Shown: one piece after another, positions 1-4,860 of the stretch
Layout of the letters: each line of letters starts with the position of its first letter
Numbering within the stretch: position 1 is the stretch's first letter
Assembly (NCBI GenBank): GCA_024404735.1
Contig: JAKSPP010000100.1
Coordinates: 1 to 5,244 of the forward strand
DNA length: 5,244 nucleotides
Reading direction: 5' to 3'
Source: Oscillospiraceae bacterium
Lineage (GTDB): Bacteria; Bacillota; Clostridia; Oscillospirales; Oscillospiraceae
Position numbers and translations under genes: made by a program
The notes under the pieces: model-generated
The model's input: the letters and a program-made list of their open reading frames with translations, nothing else
Told to the model about the DNA's origin: nothing
Database searches by the model: none

Positions 1-210
1 AAAGCATCTTCGATGAAGGAACAAAGATTACAGTTCGATTTTAAGGAATGTAAGTTTGAGCGTTATTGTTACCAATAGAATCATATTTTTATATCTATTG
101 AAACTGTTGGAAATTATGAATGGTCATTCGATGTAATCGGCAGTGATGATTACAGTGAACTTTTGAATACAGATGTATTTCCGGAACCGGTCCGAGACTG
201 CTATGCGTGA
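1..210 (+). pseudogene. Decayed 3' end of an unrecognised plus-strand gene, split by an in-frame TAG
   Basis: Read in the frame starting at base 1, this stretch gives 25 codons, an amber TAG at 76-78, then 43 more sense codons to a TGA at 208-210. The part after the TAG is protein-like (it contains IFISIETVGNYEWSFDVIG and ends FPEPVRDCYA), and the part before it (FDFKECKFERYCYQ) joins smoothly to it, which fits one gene interrupted by a nonsense change. No start codon with a ribosome site is visible: the only ATG in the first part (13-15) lacks an upstream Shine-Dalgarno sequence, and the part after the TAG has no ATG. A rival reading is the frame from base 3, which gives 13 plausible codons (SIFDEGTKITVRF) and then TAA at 42-44, so a frameshift is also possible. 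A strong terminator follows 48 bp downstream, as expected behind a real gene end. The family is not recognised. Confidence 0.4.
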
Positions 211-258
211 AGCGCCCGGCAGTATTTCGAAGTGCCTAAAAAGTATGCCGAATATGAT

Positions 259-298
259 TGCGCTCCCGGATGTTTCCCCATAAACATCCGGGAGCGCA
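259..298 (+). terminator. Strong hairpin terminator behind the left-edge gene remnant
   Basis: A perfect 17-bp inverted repeat (259-275 against 282-298) encloses a 6-nt loop, CCCCAT. The GC-rich core is GCTCCCGG. On the plus strand the stem is followed by TTTTGCCGTTTT, a broken T tract. On the minus strand no T run follows, so it best serves plus-strand transcripts arriving from the remnant at 1-210. Confidence 0.75.
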
Positions 299-326
299 TT
301 TTGCCGTTTTCGCCTGTTTTTTCCTC

Positions 327-370
327 AAAAAAAGGGAGCCCTGCAAAAATTCTCATTTTGCAACACTCCT
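327..370 (-). terminator. Rho-independent terminator of the five-gene minus-strand operon
   Basis: Read on the minus strand, GGAG then TGCAAAA (369-366 and 362-356) pair with TTTTGCA then CTCC (348-342 and 338-335) across a 7-nt loop, with a small 3x3 internal loop. A run of seven T residues follows (333-327). It lies 22 bp past the stop codon of the transglutaminase-like gene. On the plus strand the hairpin is followed by TATTTTTG, so it may also stop transcription the other way. Confidence 0.75.
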
Positions 371-391
371 ATTTTTGTCTCTTCACTTATT

Positions 392-1438
392 TCAGTCTTT
401 TTCACCTTCATTGGCCTCTTCCATAACAAGCTCCTCACCTTCCGTTTCCGAATAGGCTACGGAAATTACAGCCTGAGGATAATTCAGAGAAACACGGCAG
501 GCCTTTCCCTTCTCTTCTCCCGCTTTACGGAGAAGTGAGATGAGCTCATTAAGGACATCCCGGGTCAGATAGCCTCCGCGCCAGTGGAAGGTCAGAATTT
601 TATTCTTCTTTACGGCCTGCTGAGCTCTTTTATATACATCCTCTGTCTTTGTGAAGGATTTTTTCGTTTCACGGAGGAAGAAATGCTCCTTATCCGTACA
701 GGAAGGCAATGGAAACAGAAGCGGCTCATGGTCCCTGAATATCGCAGTATCGTCCAAATTAAAGTAATCATAACGGATTTCTCCGCAGTCGGGAGCAAGT
801 GAGGCAAGCCCTTTTGTCAGGGAATTATCGAAGGTTGCGTCAATGTGGTACCACTTCCCGCCGATTTTTACGACATTCCACATATGGCGGTACTTTATGC
901 CCTTATCGGGATTGTTTCCGCAGTACGCGATAATGCAGGGGATGTTAACAGCATCGCATAGAACCTTAAATGACTTTGCTATTCCCTCGCACACTCCGAC
1001 GCCCTGTCCGAGAGGACCGATTATCTCATGCGAATAGGGCTTTTTAAGCTTATCGTAGCAGACACTTTCTACAAGGAAATCGTGAATGAACCTTTCCTTA
1101 TCAAGGTCTGTTTTATTCTCCGATGCAGCCTTTGCAAGCCTTGCGACTCTTGCCTGCATGGCTTTTTTATGTTCTGCGATTTTGCTCTTTTCAAAAAGGT
1201 ACTCGGGAATAAAAATAATATTCGGAGAATCGGAATAATACTTGTACTTAAAGCCCGTGGACCAGAAAAGCTCCGGATGGTCAAGACGAAGCAGCATAAA
1301 CACATCATAAAGCTCCTCCGTTTCAAGACGGTGGATGACAATTTCCGTCTGCATCGCCATAAGGCCCTCGTATAGAGTATGGTACACCTCACGGGCGAGT
1401 CTTCCGAGCCTCCCGAAATAATAAAGCTCCATACTCAC
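392..1438 (-). CDS. Transglutaminase-like (TGc domain) cytoplasmic protein
   Basis: A 348-aa protein with a papain-like transglutaminase core. The three catalytic residues are visible: Cys150 in GVGVCEGIAKSFKVLCDA, His185 in HMWNVV and Asp200 in WYHIDATFD. This spacing and wording match the TGc domain of the COG5279 (CYK3-like) group found in many clostridia, whose members are mostly uncharacterised and may be proteases or cross-linking enzymes. About 110 residues of charged helix come before the core. The C-terminal ~80 residues end in an acidic tail (from about 331). There is no signal peptide or membrane segment, so it is probably cytoplasmic, unlike the many secreted transglutaminase-like proteins. 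It is the last gene of the operon. The GTG start overlaps the preceding TGA (GTGA), implying translational coupling; an ATG two codons later (1432) is an alternative. No strong ribosome site favours either. The substrate is unknown. Confidence 0.85.
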   Translation of the reverse strand: MSMELYYFGRLGRLAREVYHTLYEGLMAMQTEIVIHRLETEELYDVFMLLRLDHPELFWSTGFKYKYYSDSPNIIFIPEYLFEKSKIAEHKKAMQARVARLAKAASENKTDLDKERFIHDFLVESVCYDKLKKPYSHEIIGPLGQGVGVCEGIAKSFKVLCDAVNIPCIIAYCGNNPDKGIKYRHMWNVVKIGGKWYHIDATFDNSLTKGLASLAPDCGEIRYDYFNLDDTAIFRDHEPLLFPLPSCTDKEHFFLRETKKSFTKTEDVYKRAQQAVKKNKILTFHWRGGYLTRDVLNELISLLRKAGEEKGKACRVSLNYPQAVISVAYSETEGEELVMEEANEGEKD

Positions 1439-1911
1439 TTTGCCATATTAAGGAGTGTTTCTCCCGTAAGGCGGTAGGTTGTCCACTCATCCATTGAAGC
1501 GGCGCCCAGAGATTTATAGAAATCAATGCTGGGGGTATTCCAGTCCAGGCAGGCCCACTCAAGGCGGCCACAGCCACGCTCGACGGCAATGCGTGAGAGG
1601 GATTTGAGAAGTCCTTGTCCGTAGCCCCTGCCTCTAAACTCCGGCATAACAAAGAGGTCCTCAAGATATATTCCCGCCCTTCCGAGGAAGGTTGAGAAAT
1701 TATGGAAAAACAGGGCAAAGCCCACCTCTTTTTCACCGTCGAGGGCAAAAATAACCTCTGCCTTCTTCTTTTCGAAAATCCACTCACGCAGAAGAGCCTC
1801 GCTCGCGACAACCTGATTTTCCATATGCTCATATTCTGCAAGAGCAATTATAAACTCCAGTATTTTCCCGGTATCCTCCGGGGAAGCAAAACGATAGTTA
1901 AATTCGGACAT
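1435..1911 (-). CDS. GNAT N-acetyltransferase, spermidine/spermine acetyltransferase (SSAT)-like
   Basis: A 158-aa single-domain GNAT enzyme expected to move an acetyl group from acetyl-CoA to an amine. The acetyl-CoA pyrophosphate loop is RGRGYG (93-98), after the beta-4 strand IYLEDLFVMP (81-90). The C-terminal part has NTPSIDFYKSLGA (125-137), with Tyr132 where SSAT enzymes carry the proposed general acid. The order EYEHMENQV, LEDLFVMPEFRGRG, SIDFYKSLGA follows the eukaryotic SAT1/SAT2 pattern closely, so a polyamine or thialysine-like amine is a reasonable guess; the substrate is inferred, not shown. The start chosen is the ATG at 1911, placed 8 nt behind AGGAG (1920-1924). The frame stays open to an ATG at 1986, but that would overlap the kinase gene and has no ribosome site. 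There are 58 bp to the upstream gene, the longest gap in this operon, and a 4-bp GTGA overlap with the downstream gene. Confidence 0.85.
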   Translation of the reverse strand: MSEFNYRFASPEDTGKILEFIIALAEYEHMENQVVASEALLREWIFEKKKAEVIFALDGEKEVGFALFFHNFSTFLGRAGIYLEDLFVMPEFRGRGYGQGLLKSLSRIAVERGCGRLEWACLDWNTPSIDFYKSLGAASMDEWTTYRLTGETLLNMAK

Positions 1912-1918
1912 ATCAGCA

Positions 1919-1926
1919 TCTCCTTT
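1919..1926 (-). promoter_or_regulatory. Ribosome binding site that fixes the acetyltransferase start
   Basis: AAAGGAGA on the minus strand, with AGGAG 8 nt before the ATG at 1911. It decides against the longer reading from 1986. Confidence 0.8.
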
Positions 1927-1969
1927 CGGGGCGGATAATAAAGCCCGTTGACTTTTAAGCCTCTGTATA

Positions 1970-2464
1970 TCAGCCAATGCTTTCAAGAACAGCGCTTAAA
2001 GTATCCTCAAGGCTTCCTTCACCTTCATTTACAACTATATCCGCATATTTTTTATATAGAGGCTCACGCTCGGAGAAAAGGCCCTCTATGGTCTGACCCG
2101 CACCGAGGACAACGCCTCTGCCCTTAAGGTCACCGAGGCGCTTTTTAAGTACCGGAAGAGGGACCTCAAGATATACCGTCCTTCCTATCCGGCGAAGATG
2201 CTCCATTGCTTCGGGGCAGTAAACCACGCTGCCTCCTGTTGAAATGACGGAGTTTTCGGCTTTTATGGATGCGTTGACACGGTTTTCTATTTTAATAAAG
2301 CCTTCTGTGCCTTCATCCTCGATTATCTTTGAAAGAAGTCTTCCCTCCTCCTTCTGAATCAGGAGGTCTGCATCAATAAAATCATAGCCGAGGATTTTGG
2401 CAAGAACAACACCGACGGTGCTTTTCCCCGCCCCGGGCATTCCTATAAGTACGATATTACTCAA
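1970..2464 (-). CDS. Shikimate kinase family protein, divergent at the substrate site
   Basis: A 164-aa P-loop kinase of the AroK/AroL fold, which phosphorylates shikimate in the aromatic amino acid pathway in classical members. The Walker A loop GMPGAGKST spans residues 8-16. FIDADLLIQ supplies Asp31 and Asp33, TGGS (76-79) stands at the glycine-rich substrate loop, a lid arginine is at about Arg116, and SEREPLY carries Arg133. Two usual signatures differ: the FR of the canonical GFRxxE motif is FI here (GFIKIE, 55-60), which loses the shikimate-binding arginine, and the canonical GGG is GGS. Many clostridia carry this variant annotated as shikimate kinase, so the true substrate deserves doubt. 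The start is TTG at 2464 behind AGGGAAG with 5-nt spacing; no in-frame ATG fits. It lies 15 bp after the PAS gene. No other aromatic-pathway gene is in the window. Confidence 0.8.
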   Translation of the reverse strand: MSNIVLIGMPGAGKSTVGVVLAKILGYDFIDADLLIQKEEGRLLSKIIEDEGTEGFIKIENRVNASIKAENSVISTGGSVVYCPEAMEHLRRIGRTVYLEVPLPVLKKRLGDLKGRGVVLGAGQTIEGLFSEREPLYKKYADIVVNEGEGSLEDTLSAVLESIG

Positions 2465-2479
2465 GTCATCTTCCCTGTT

Positions 2480-2851
2480 TCAGTCCATAGCATAGAAGGG
2501 AGAGGTGTCCTTTGCCCTGAATTCGTGCTTTTCATAATAGCCTATGAGCTTTCCGCCGTCATCACGGAGGGCAATCATATAAACATCCTTCTGCTGCTTT
2601 TCATTATAGAAGGTATGGACACTGTTGTGCTCGGGCGAAGCGGCAAACCAGTTTACTATTTTTTCTATCATCTCGTTTGATTTGGGATTATGGCATCCGA
2701 AGATGGATTTTCCCACAAGCTCAGCCCCACCTCTATTTGCGTAGTTTTTAACTGCCGCAGGATTCATATAAAGGATGATATGCTCCGGAGAGCAGATTAC
2801 AACGGAGGCATAGTCGGCATCGATGATGCTCTTAAAAAGCGAATTAATCAT
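2480..2851 (-). CDS. Small single PAS-domain protein, DUF438-like
   Basis: A 123-aa protein made of one PAS fold. VVICSPEHIILYMNPAAV (17-34) forms the first strands, with the typical 'Y-N-A' helix start. GKSIFGCHNPKSNEMIEKIV (47-66) is the mid helix. DVYMIALRDDGGKLIGYYEK (89-108) forms the closing strands. The CHNPKS motif at 53-58 resembles the CHPPKS motif in the C-terminal PAS of hemerythrin/DUF438 proteins, which may use it to hold a ligand or cofactor; that role is inferred. There is no kinase, GGDEF or DNA-binding output domain, so it could act as a sensor by protein contact or as a small-molecule carrier. GGAGA sits 8-12 nt before the ATG. The gene is 28 bp after the peroxiredoxin gene and 15 bp before the kinase gene, so it is clearly co-transcribed. 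The peroxiredoxin neighbour makes a redox signal possible. Confidence 0.75.
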   Translation of the reverse strand: MINSLFKSIIDADYASVVICSPEHIILYMNPAAVKNYANRGGAELVGKSIFGCHNPKSNEMIEKIVNWFAASPEHNSVHTFYNEKQQKDVYMIALRDDGGKLIGYYEKHEFRAKDTSPFYAMD

Positions 2852-2879
2852 TTTATTATCTCCATTTCATTACAGTGTA

Positions 2880-3332
2880 TCAGAGCATAGACAGCATCTG
2901 AGCGGGGTTTTCGGCGGCCTTAACCTTATCGGAAGCATAGATAACAAGGCCGTTTTCATTGATAAGATATGAGGTTCTTACAACACCCATATAAGCCTTG
3001 CCTGCCATTTTCTTTTCATGCCAGACATCATAGGCAGAGATTACGGTTTTTTCCTCGTCGGAAAGAAGTGTTATCGTAAGATTCTGCTTCGTCTCGAAAT
3101 TCTTATGAGAGGAAACGGAGTCCTTGCTGACACCGAGAATCACCGTATTTTTTGCATCAAACTGCTGTTTAAGCTCAGAAAAGCCCTTTGCATGCTTTGT
3201 GCAGCCGCCTGTATTGTCCTTGGGATAAAAATACAGAACAACCTTCTTTCCTTTATAGTCGGAAAGAGAATGAAGAATTCCGTTCTGGTCAGGGAGTGAA
3301 AAATCGGGGGCAACTGTATTTACAGAAAGCAT
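2880..3332 (-). CDS. bcp: Thiol peroxiredoxin of the Bcp/PrxQ family, apparent 1-Cys form
   Basis: A 150-aa cytoplasmic peroxidase that reduces hydrogen peroxide and organic hydroperoxides with electrons from thiols. APDFSLPDQNG (8-18) and YFYPKDNTGGCTKHA (34-48) are typical of the AhpC/TSA Bcp group. The active-site set Pro37, Thr41, peroxidatic Cys44 and Arg119 (VVRTSYLI) is complete. The residue just before the Gly-Cys pair is usually Pro (TPGC) and is Gly here (TGGC). The resolving cysteine that many Bcp enzymes carry five residues later is Lys49, and Cys44 is the only cysteine in the protein, so it must be resolved by an outside thiol. It is the first gene of the five-gene operon, just behind a good sigma-A promoter. 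AGAGG lies 8 nt before the ATG. Length is normal for the family. Confidence 0.9.
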   Translation of the reverse strand: MLSVNTVAPDFSLPDQNGILHSLSDYKGKKVVLYFYPKDNTGGCTKHAKGFSELKQQFDAKNTVILGVSKDSVSSHKNFETKQNLTITLLSDEEKTVISAYDVWHEKKMAGKAYMGVVRTSYLINENGLVIYASDKVKAAENPAQMLSML

Positions 3333-3361
3333 TTATTTAACCTCTTAATGATTTTACGGGG

Positions 3362-3377
3362 CTTAAAGTTCTTTAAG
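3362..3377. promoter_or_regulatory. Candidate operator: inverted repeat over the predicted transcript start
   Basis: CTTAAAG-TT-CTTTAAG is a perfect 7-bp dyad with a 2-bp centre. It lies just downstream of the -10 box and covers the predicted +1 of the peroxiredoxin operon, where a repressor would block transcription. Directly next to it, sharing G3377, is the 12-bp palindrome GTATAATTATAC (3377-3388), which contains the -10 box. No known regulator is assigned. Confidence 0.35.
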
Positions 3378-3381
3378 TATA

Positions 3382-3410
3382 ATTATACGCAATTTCCGTG
3401 AAAAAGACAA
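3382..3410 (-). promoter_or_regulatory. Sigma-A type promoter of the peroxiredoxin operon
   Basis: On the minus strand, TTGTCT (3410-3405) and a perfect TATAAT (3387-3382) are 17 bp apart. The predicted transcript start is near 3375, giving a leader of about 43 nt before the peroxiredoxin ATG. Confidence 0.75.
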
Positions 3411-3413
3411 TAG

Positions 3414-3460
3414 AAAAAGCTCTCGGAATCGAGGCCTGACGCCTTTTTCAGGGAGCTTTT
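3414..3460 (-). terminator. Branched terminator at the end of the HAAS operon
   Basis: Read on the minus strand, AAAAGCTC (3460-3453) pairs with GAGCTTTT (3422-3415). Inside are two smaller hairpins: CCTGA/TCAGG (3452-3448 with 3439-3435) and CGAG/CTCG type pairs (about 3433-3430 with 3425-3422). A T run (3418-3414) completes it. It lies 23 bp past the stop of the 76-aa gene. The opposite strand also ends in GAGCTTTT, so it may work both ways. Confidence 0.65.
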
Positions 3461-3483
3461 ATTGAAGCTTACTTAAAATAATA

Positions 3484-3714
3484 TCAGTTTTTCTTGCCGA
3501 AGAGGCCGCCGATAGCACCGATGGCATCACCGAGCTTATCTGCACCGAGCTTTGCCTTAACGGCGGAAACAACGTTCTCAATCTGATCCTTGGGGATGCT
3601 GATTCCCAAAACGGACTCAACTGCGCCTGCGGGGTCCTTCAGAAACTTTTCCTGAAGTGCCTTATCCCCCTTGATTTTATTTGCGATTTCGCCGATTTTT
3701 TCCATGATATCCAT
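3484..3714 (-). CDS. Small helical protein of unknown function, leader-peptide-like N-terminal part
   Basis: A 76-aa protein, Lys- and Ala-rich, with no cysteine, no signal peptide and no classical membrane span. Residues 5-55 predict as helices broken at DPAG and at GISIPKD. The pattern KGDKALQEKFLKDPAGAVES followed by LGI-x-IP recalls the leader part of Nif11/NHLP-type peptide precursors; this is a resemblance by eye only. The last ~20 residues (KLGDAIGAIGGLFGKKN) would form a Gly-rich amphipathic helix and include a GG pair at 69-70. Such a tail could bind membranes, or it may simply be a packing helix. The start is the ATG at 3714, 9 nt after GGAGG (3724-3728); an ATG three codons later is less well placed. 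It is the last gene of the HAAS operon, 24 bp after the 89-aa membrane protein gene. No maturase, protease or exporter is in view, so a peptide natural product role is unproven. Confidence 0.75.
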   Translation of the reverse strand: MDIMEKIGEIANKIKGDKALQEKFLKDPAGAVESVLGISIPKDQIENVVSAVKAKLGADKLGDAIGAIGGLFGKKN

Positions 3715-3738
3715 TACATTTATCCTCCGATATTTTAT

Positions 3739-4008
3739 TTATACTATGGGAGTGGAAGGCGCCGCCTGAGACGCGGGCAGCAGAGGCTCAATAAGTGCCT
3801 TTGCTTTGGTGAAAATATCAACGGCTGTGTCCGCATAGCTTTTTCCGAAGCTTATCCAGAAGGACTTTGCCTCCTCAACACCGCCGAAGGCGAGCGTGCA
3901 CATACGGTTAAAGGAGGCGCCGGTAATTATTCCGACAATGCCGAGAACAATGCCGAGGACAATTGCAGCAAGTGCAACGGTCATGATTATTTTTCTTATG
4001 ACTGTCAT
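3739..4008 (-). CDS. Small single-span membrane protein, unknown function
   Basis: An 89-aa protein not recognised as a known family. Residues 7-30 form one long hydrophobic helix rich in Ile, Val and Gly (GIVLGIVGII), preceded by Arg5 and Lys6, which suggests an uncleaved anchor with the N-terminus inside; a signal peptide cut near TGA-S (about 31) is possible but not clear. The remainder (35-76) is an amphipathic helix region with Trp51 and a single Cys37. The tail (77-89) is Ala/Pro/Ser-rich and disordered. The ATG overlaps the stop of the HAAS gene (ATGA), and the ribosome site GGTGA lies inside that gene's end, so the two are probably made together and may form a complex. The 76-aa protein gene follows after 24 bp. 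Confidence 0.7.
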   Translation of the reverse strand: MTVIRKIIMTVALAAIVLGIVLGIVGIITGASFNRMCTLAFGGVEEAKSFWISFGKSYADTAVDIFTKAKALIEPLLPASQAAPSTPIV

Positions 4009-4832
4009 TTCTTCACCGCCTTTTTATAGCACAGCCTGTCCCAGAGTCCGAACACTACCTTGCCGAGCCATACCCACTCAATTCGAAGGCAGAGGCTGAG
4101 ACCTATCCAGGCAATGATAAGACCGACGGCGCAGATAATAAGACCCAGACCGCCTATTACAAGGGTATCGGAAAATACCGTCATGGCACCGATAAAGCCA
4201 ATGGACTTTGTGACCGTTGCAAGAATAATCGCAACACCGGCAAAGCAAATCGCAAGACAGATAATTGCAATAAGAAGGGCCAGGGGAATTCCGATTGCGA
4301 TAACAAGGAGGATATAAAGAACCATAACGCCGGGAAGGGCTTTTCTCTCGTCCTCATCAGCCTCCTCTTCCCCGGAAGCATCACTGTTTTCGGGGCTTAA
4401 AGCCTTTTCGGAGTCACCGGATTGTTCATCGGAGACATCACCGCCTTCGGAAGCTTTTTCTCCTTCCTCCGATGAAGCTTCTTCGGAAGCTTTATTTTCT
4501 TCGCTGTTTTCGGATGCTTTCCCGGGAGCATCGTTTTGGGGGACTTCCGTAGCTTCGTCTGCTTTTACCCCGGCATCTGCACTTGCCTCGGCCTTGGGCT
4601 CCGGCTTGGGCTCGGGCTTTGGCTCCGTTCTTCGGGGGGGCGGAGTAGGAATATAATCCTTTGCAAGAGTAATGGCAAGCTTTGTCGGCGTACCGAAGAG
4701 TGAGATGCACTCATCGGCAGTCTCCGCAGCGGCAGAAAGCTCCGAATACTTTGCTATGGTATCGGCTCTGTCCCACGTGGACATGAAGCCCAGAAGCTTT
4801 TCAAGCTCCGCAAAATATCTGCTTTTATTTAT
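4005..4832 (-). CDS. HAAS-domain (DUF1700-like) multi-span membrane protein with acidic linker, apparent ATA start
   Basis: Read from 4832 this is 275 aa. Residues 1-62 look like a HAAS-type helical domain: a first helix (NKSRYFAELEKLLGF), then ECISLFGTPTKLAITLAKDYIP, close to the usual 'lGsPeeiA' ending. Residues 63-165 are a disordered linker with an EPKP repeat and many Glu, Ser and Asp residues, including several KASE words. Residues 167-210 and 219-251 are very hydrophobic, probably three to four membrane spans, and the C-terminus is basic (RLCYKKAVKK), so inside. HAAS proteins often partner PadR-type regulators, but none is visible here. The first ATG (4784) would remove half of the first helix and has no ribosome site. 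A strong GGAGG (4842-4846) lies 9 nt before an in-frame ATA at 4832, and a stop in the same frame follows at 4841-4839. It is the first gene of a three-gene operon. Function is unknown. Confidence 0.75.
   Translation of the reverse strand: MNKSRYFAELEKLLGFMSTWDRADTIAKYSELSAAAETADECISLFGTPTKLAITLAKDYIPTPPPRRTEPKPEPKPEPKAEASADAGVKADEATEVPQNDAPGKASENSEENKASEEASSEEGEKASEGGDVSDEQSGDSEKALSPENSDASGEEEADEDERKALPGVMVLYILLVIAIGIPLALLIAIICLAICFAGVAIILATVTKSIGFIGAMTVFSDTLVIGGLGLIICAVGLIIAWIGLSLCLRIEWVWLGKVVFGLWDRLCYKKAVKK
4591..4626 (-). repeat. Three tandem 12-bp units encoding the EPKP linker repeat
   Basis: Three units of GGCTTGGGCTCC type (4591-4602, 4603-4614, 4615-4626) differ at one or two bases each. 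On the coding strand they give EPKP, EPKP, EPKA at the start of the disordered linker of the HAAS protein. Copy number may vary between strains. Confidence 0.8.
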
Positions 4833-4841
4833 GACTGTTCA

Positions 4842-4846
4842 CCTCC
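4842..4846 (-). promoter_or_regulatory. Strong Shine-Dalgarno site that points to an ATA start
   Basis: GGAGG followed by TGA on the minus strand, 9 nt before the ATA at 4832-4830. No ATG, GTG, TTG or CTG occurs in the HAAS frame between this site and the ATG at 4784, apart from a CTG at 4793 that lacks spacing to any site. Confidence 0.75.
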
Positions 4847-4860
4847 GTAAATGGGGGAAT

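Noticed and set aside
76..78. TAG as pyrrolysine or another read-through codon
   Set aside because: No methylamine methyltransferase features or read-through structure are visible; a decayed gene explains it more simply.
232..455. Two short plus-strand frames starting at 232 and 258
   Set aside because: They run through two hairpin terminators into the end of the antisense transglutaminase-like gene, and no ribosome site precedes them.
1069..1392. Open frames on both strands inside the transglutaminase-like gene
   Set aside because: They are out-of-frame shadows of a gene with a complete catalytic triad and show no domain or ribosome site.
1912..1986. N-terminal extension of the acetyltransferase to an ATG at 1986 (183 aa)
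   Set aside because: It overlaps the kinase gene, lacks a ribosome site, and the extra 25 residues do not belong to the GNAT fold; the ATG at 1911 has a good AAAGGAGA site.
3375..3391. PerR box over the peroxiredoxin -10 region
   Set aside because: One half matches well because it overlaps TATAAT, but the other half matches in only about 3 of 7 positions.
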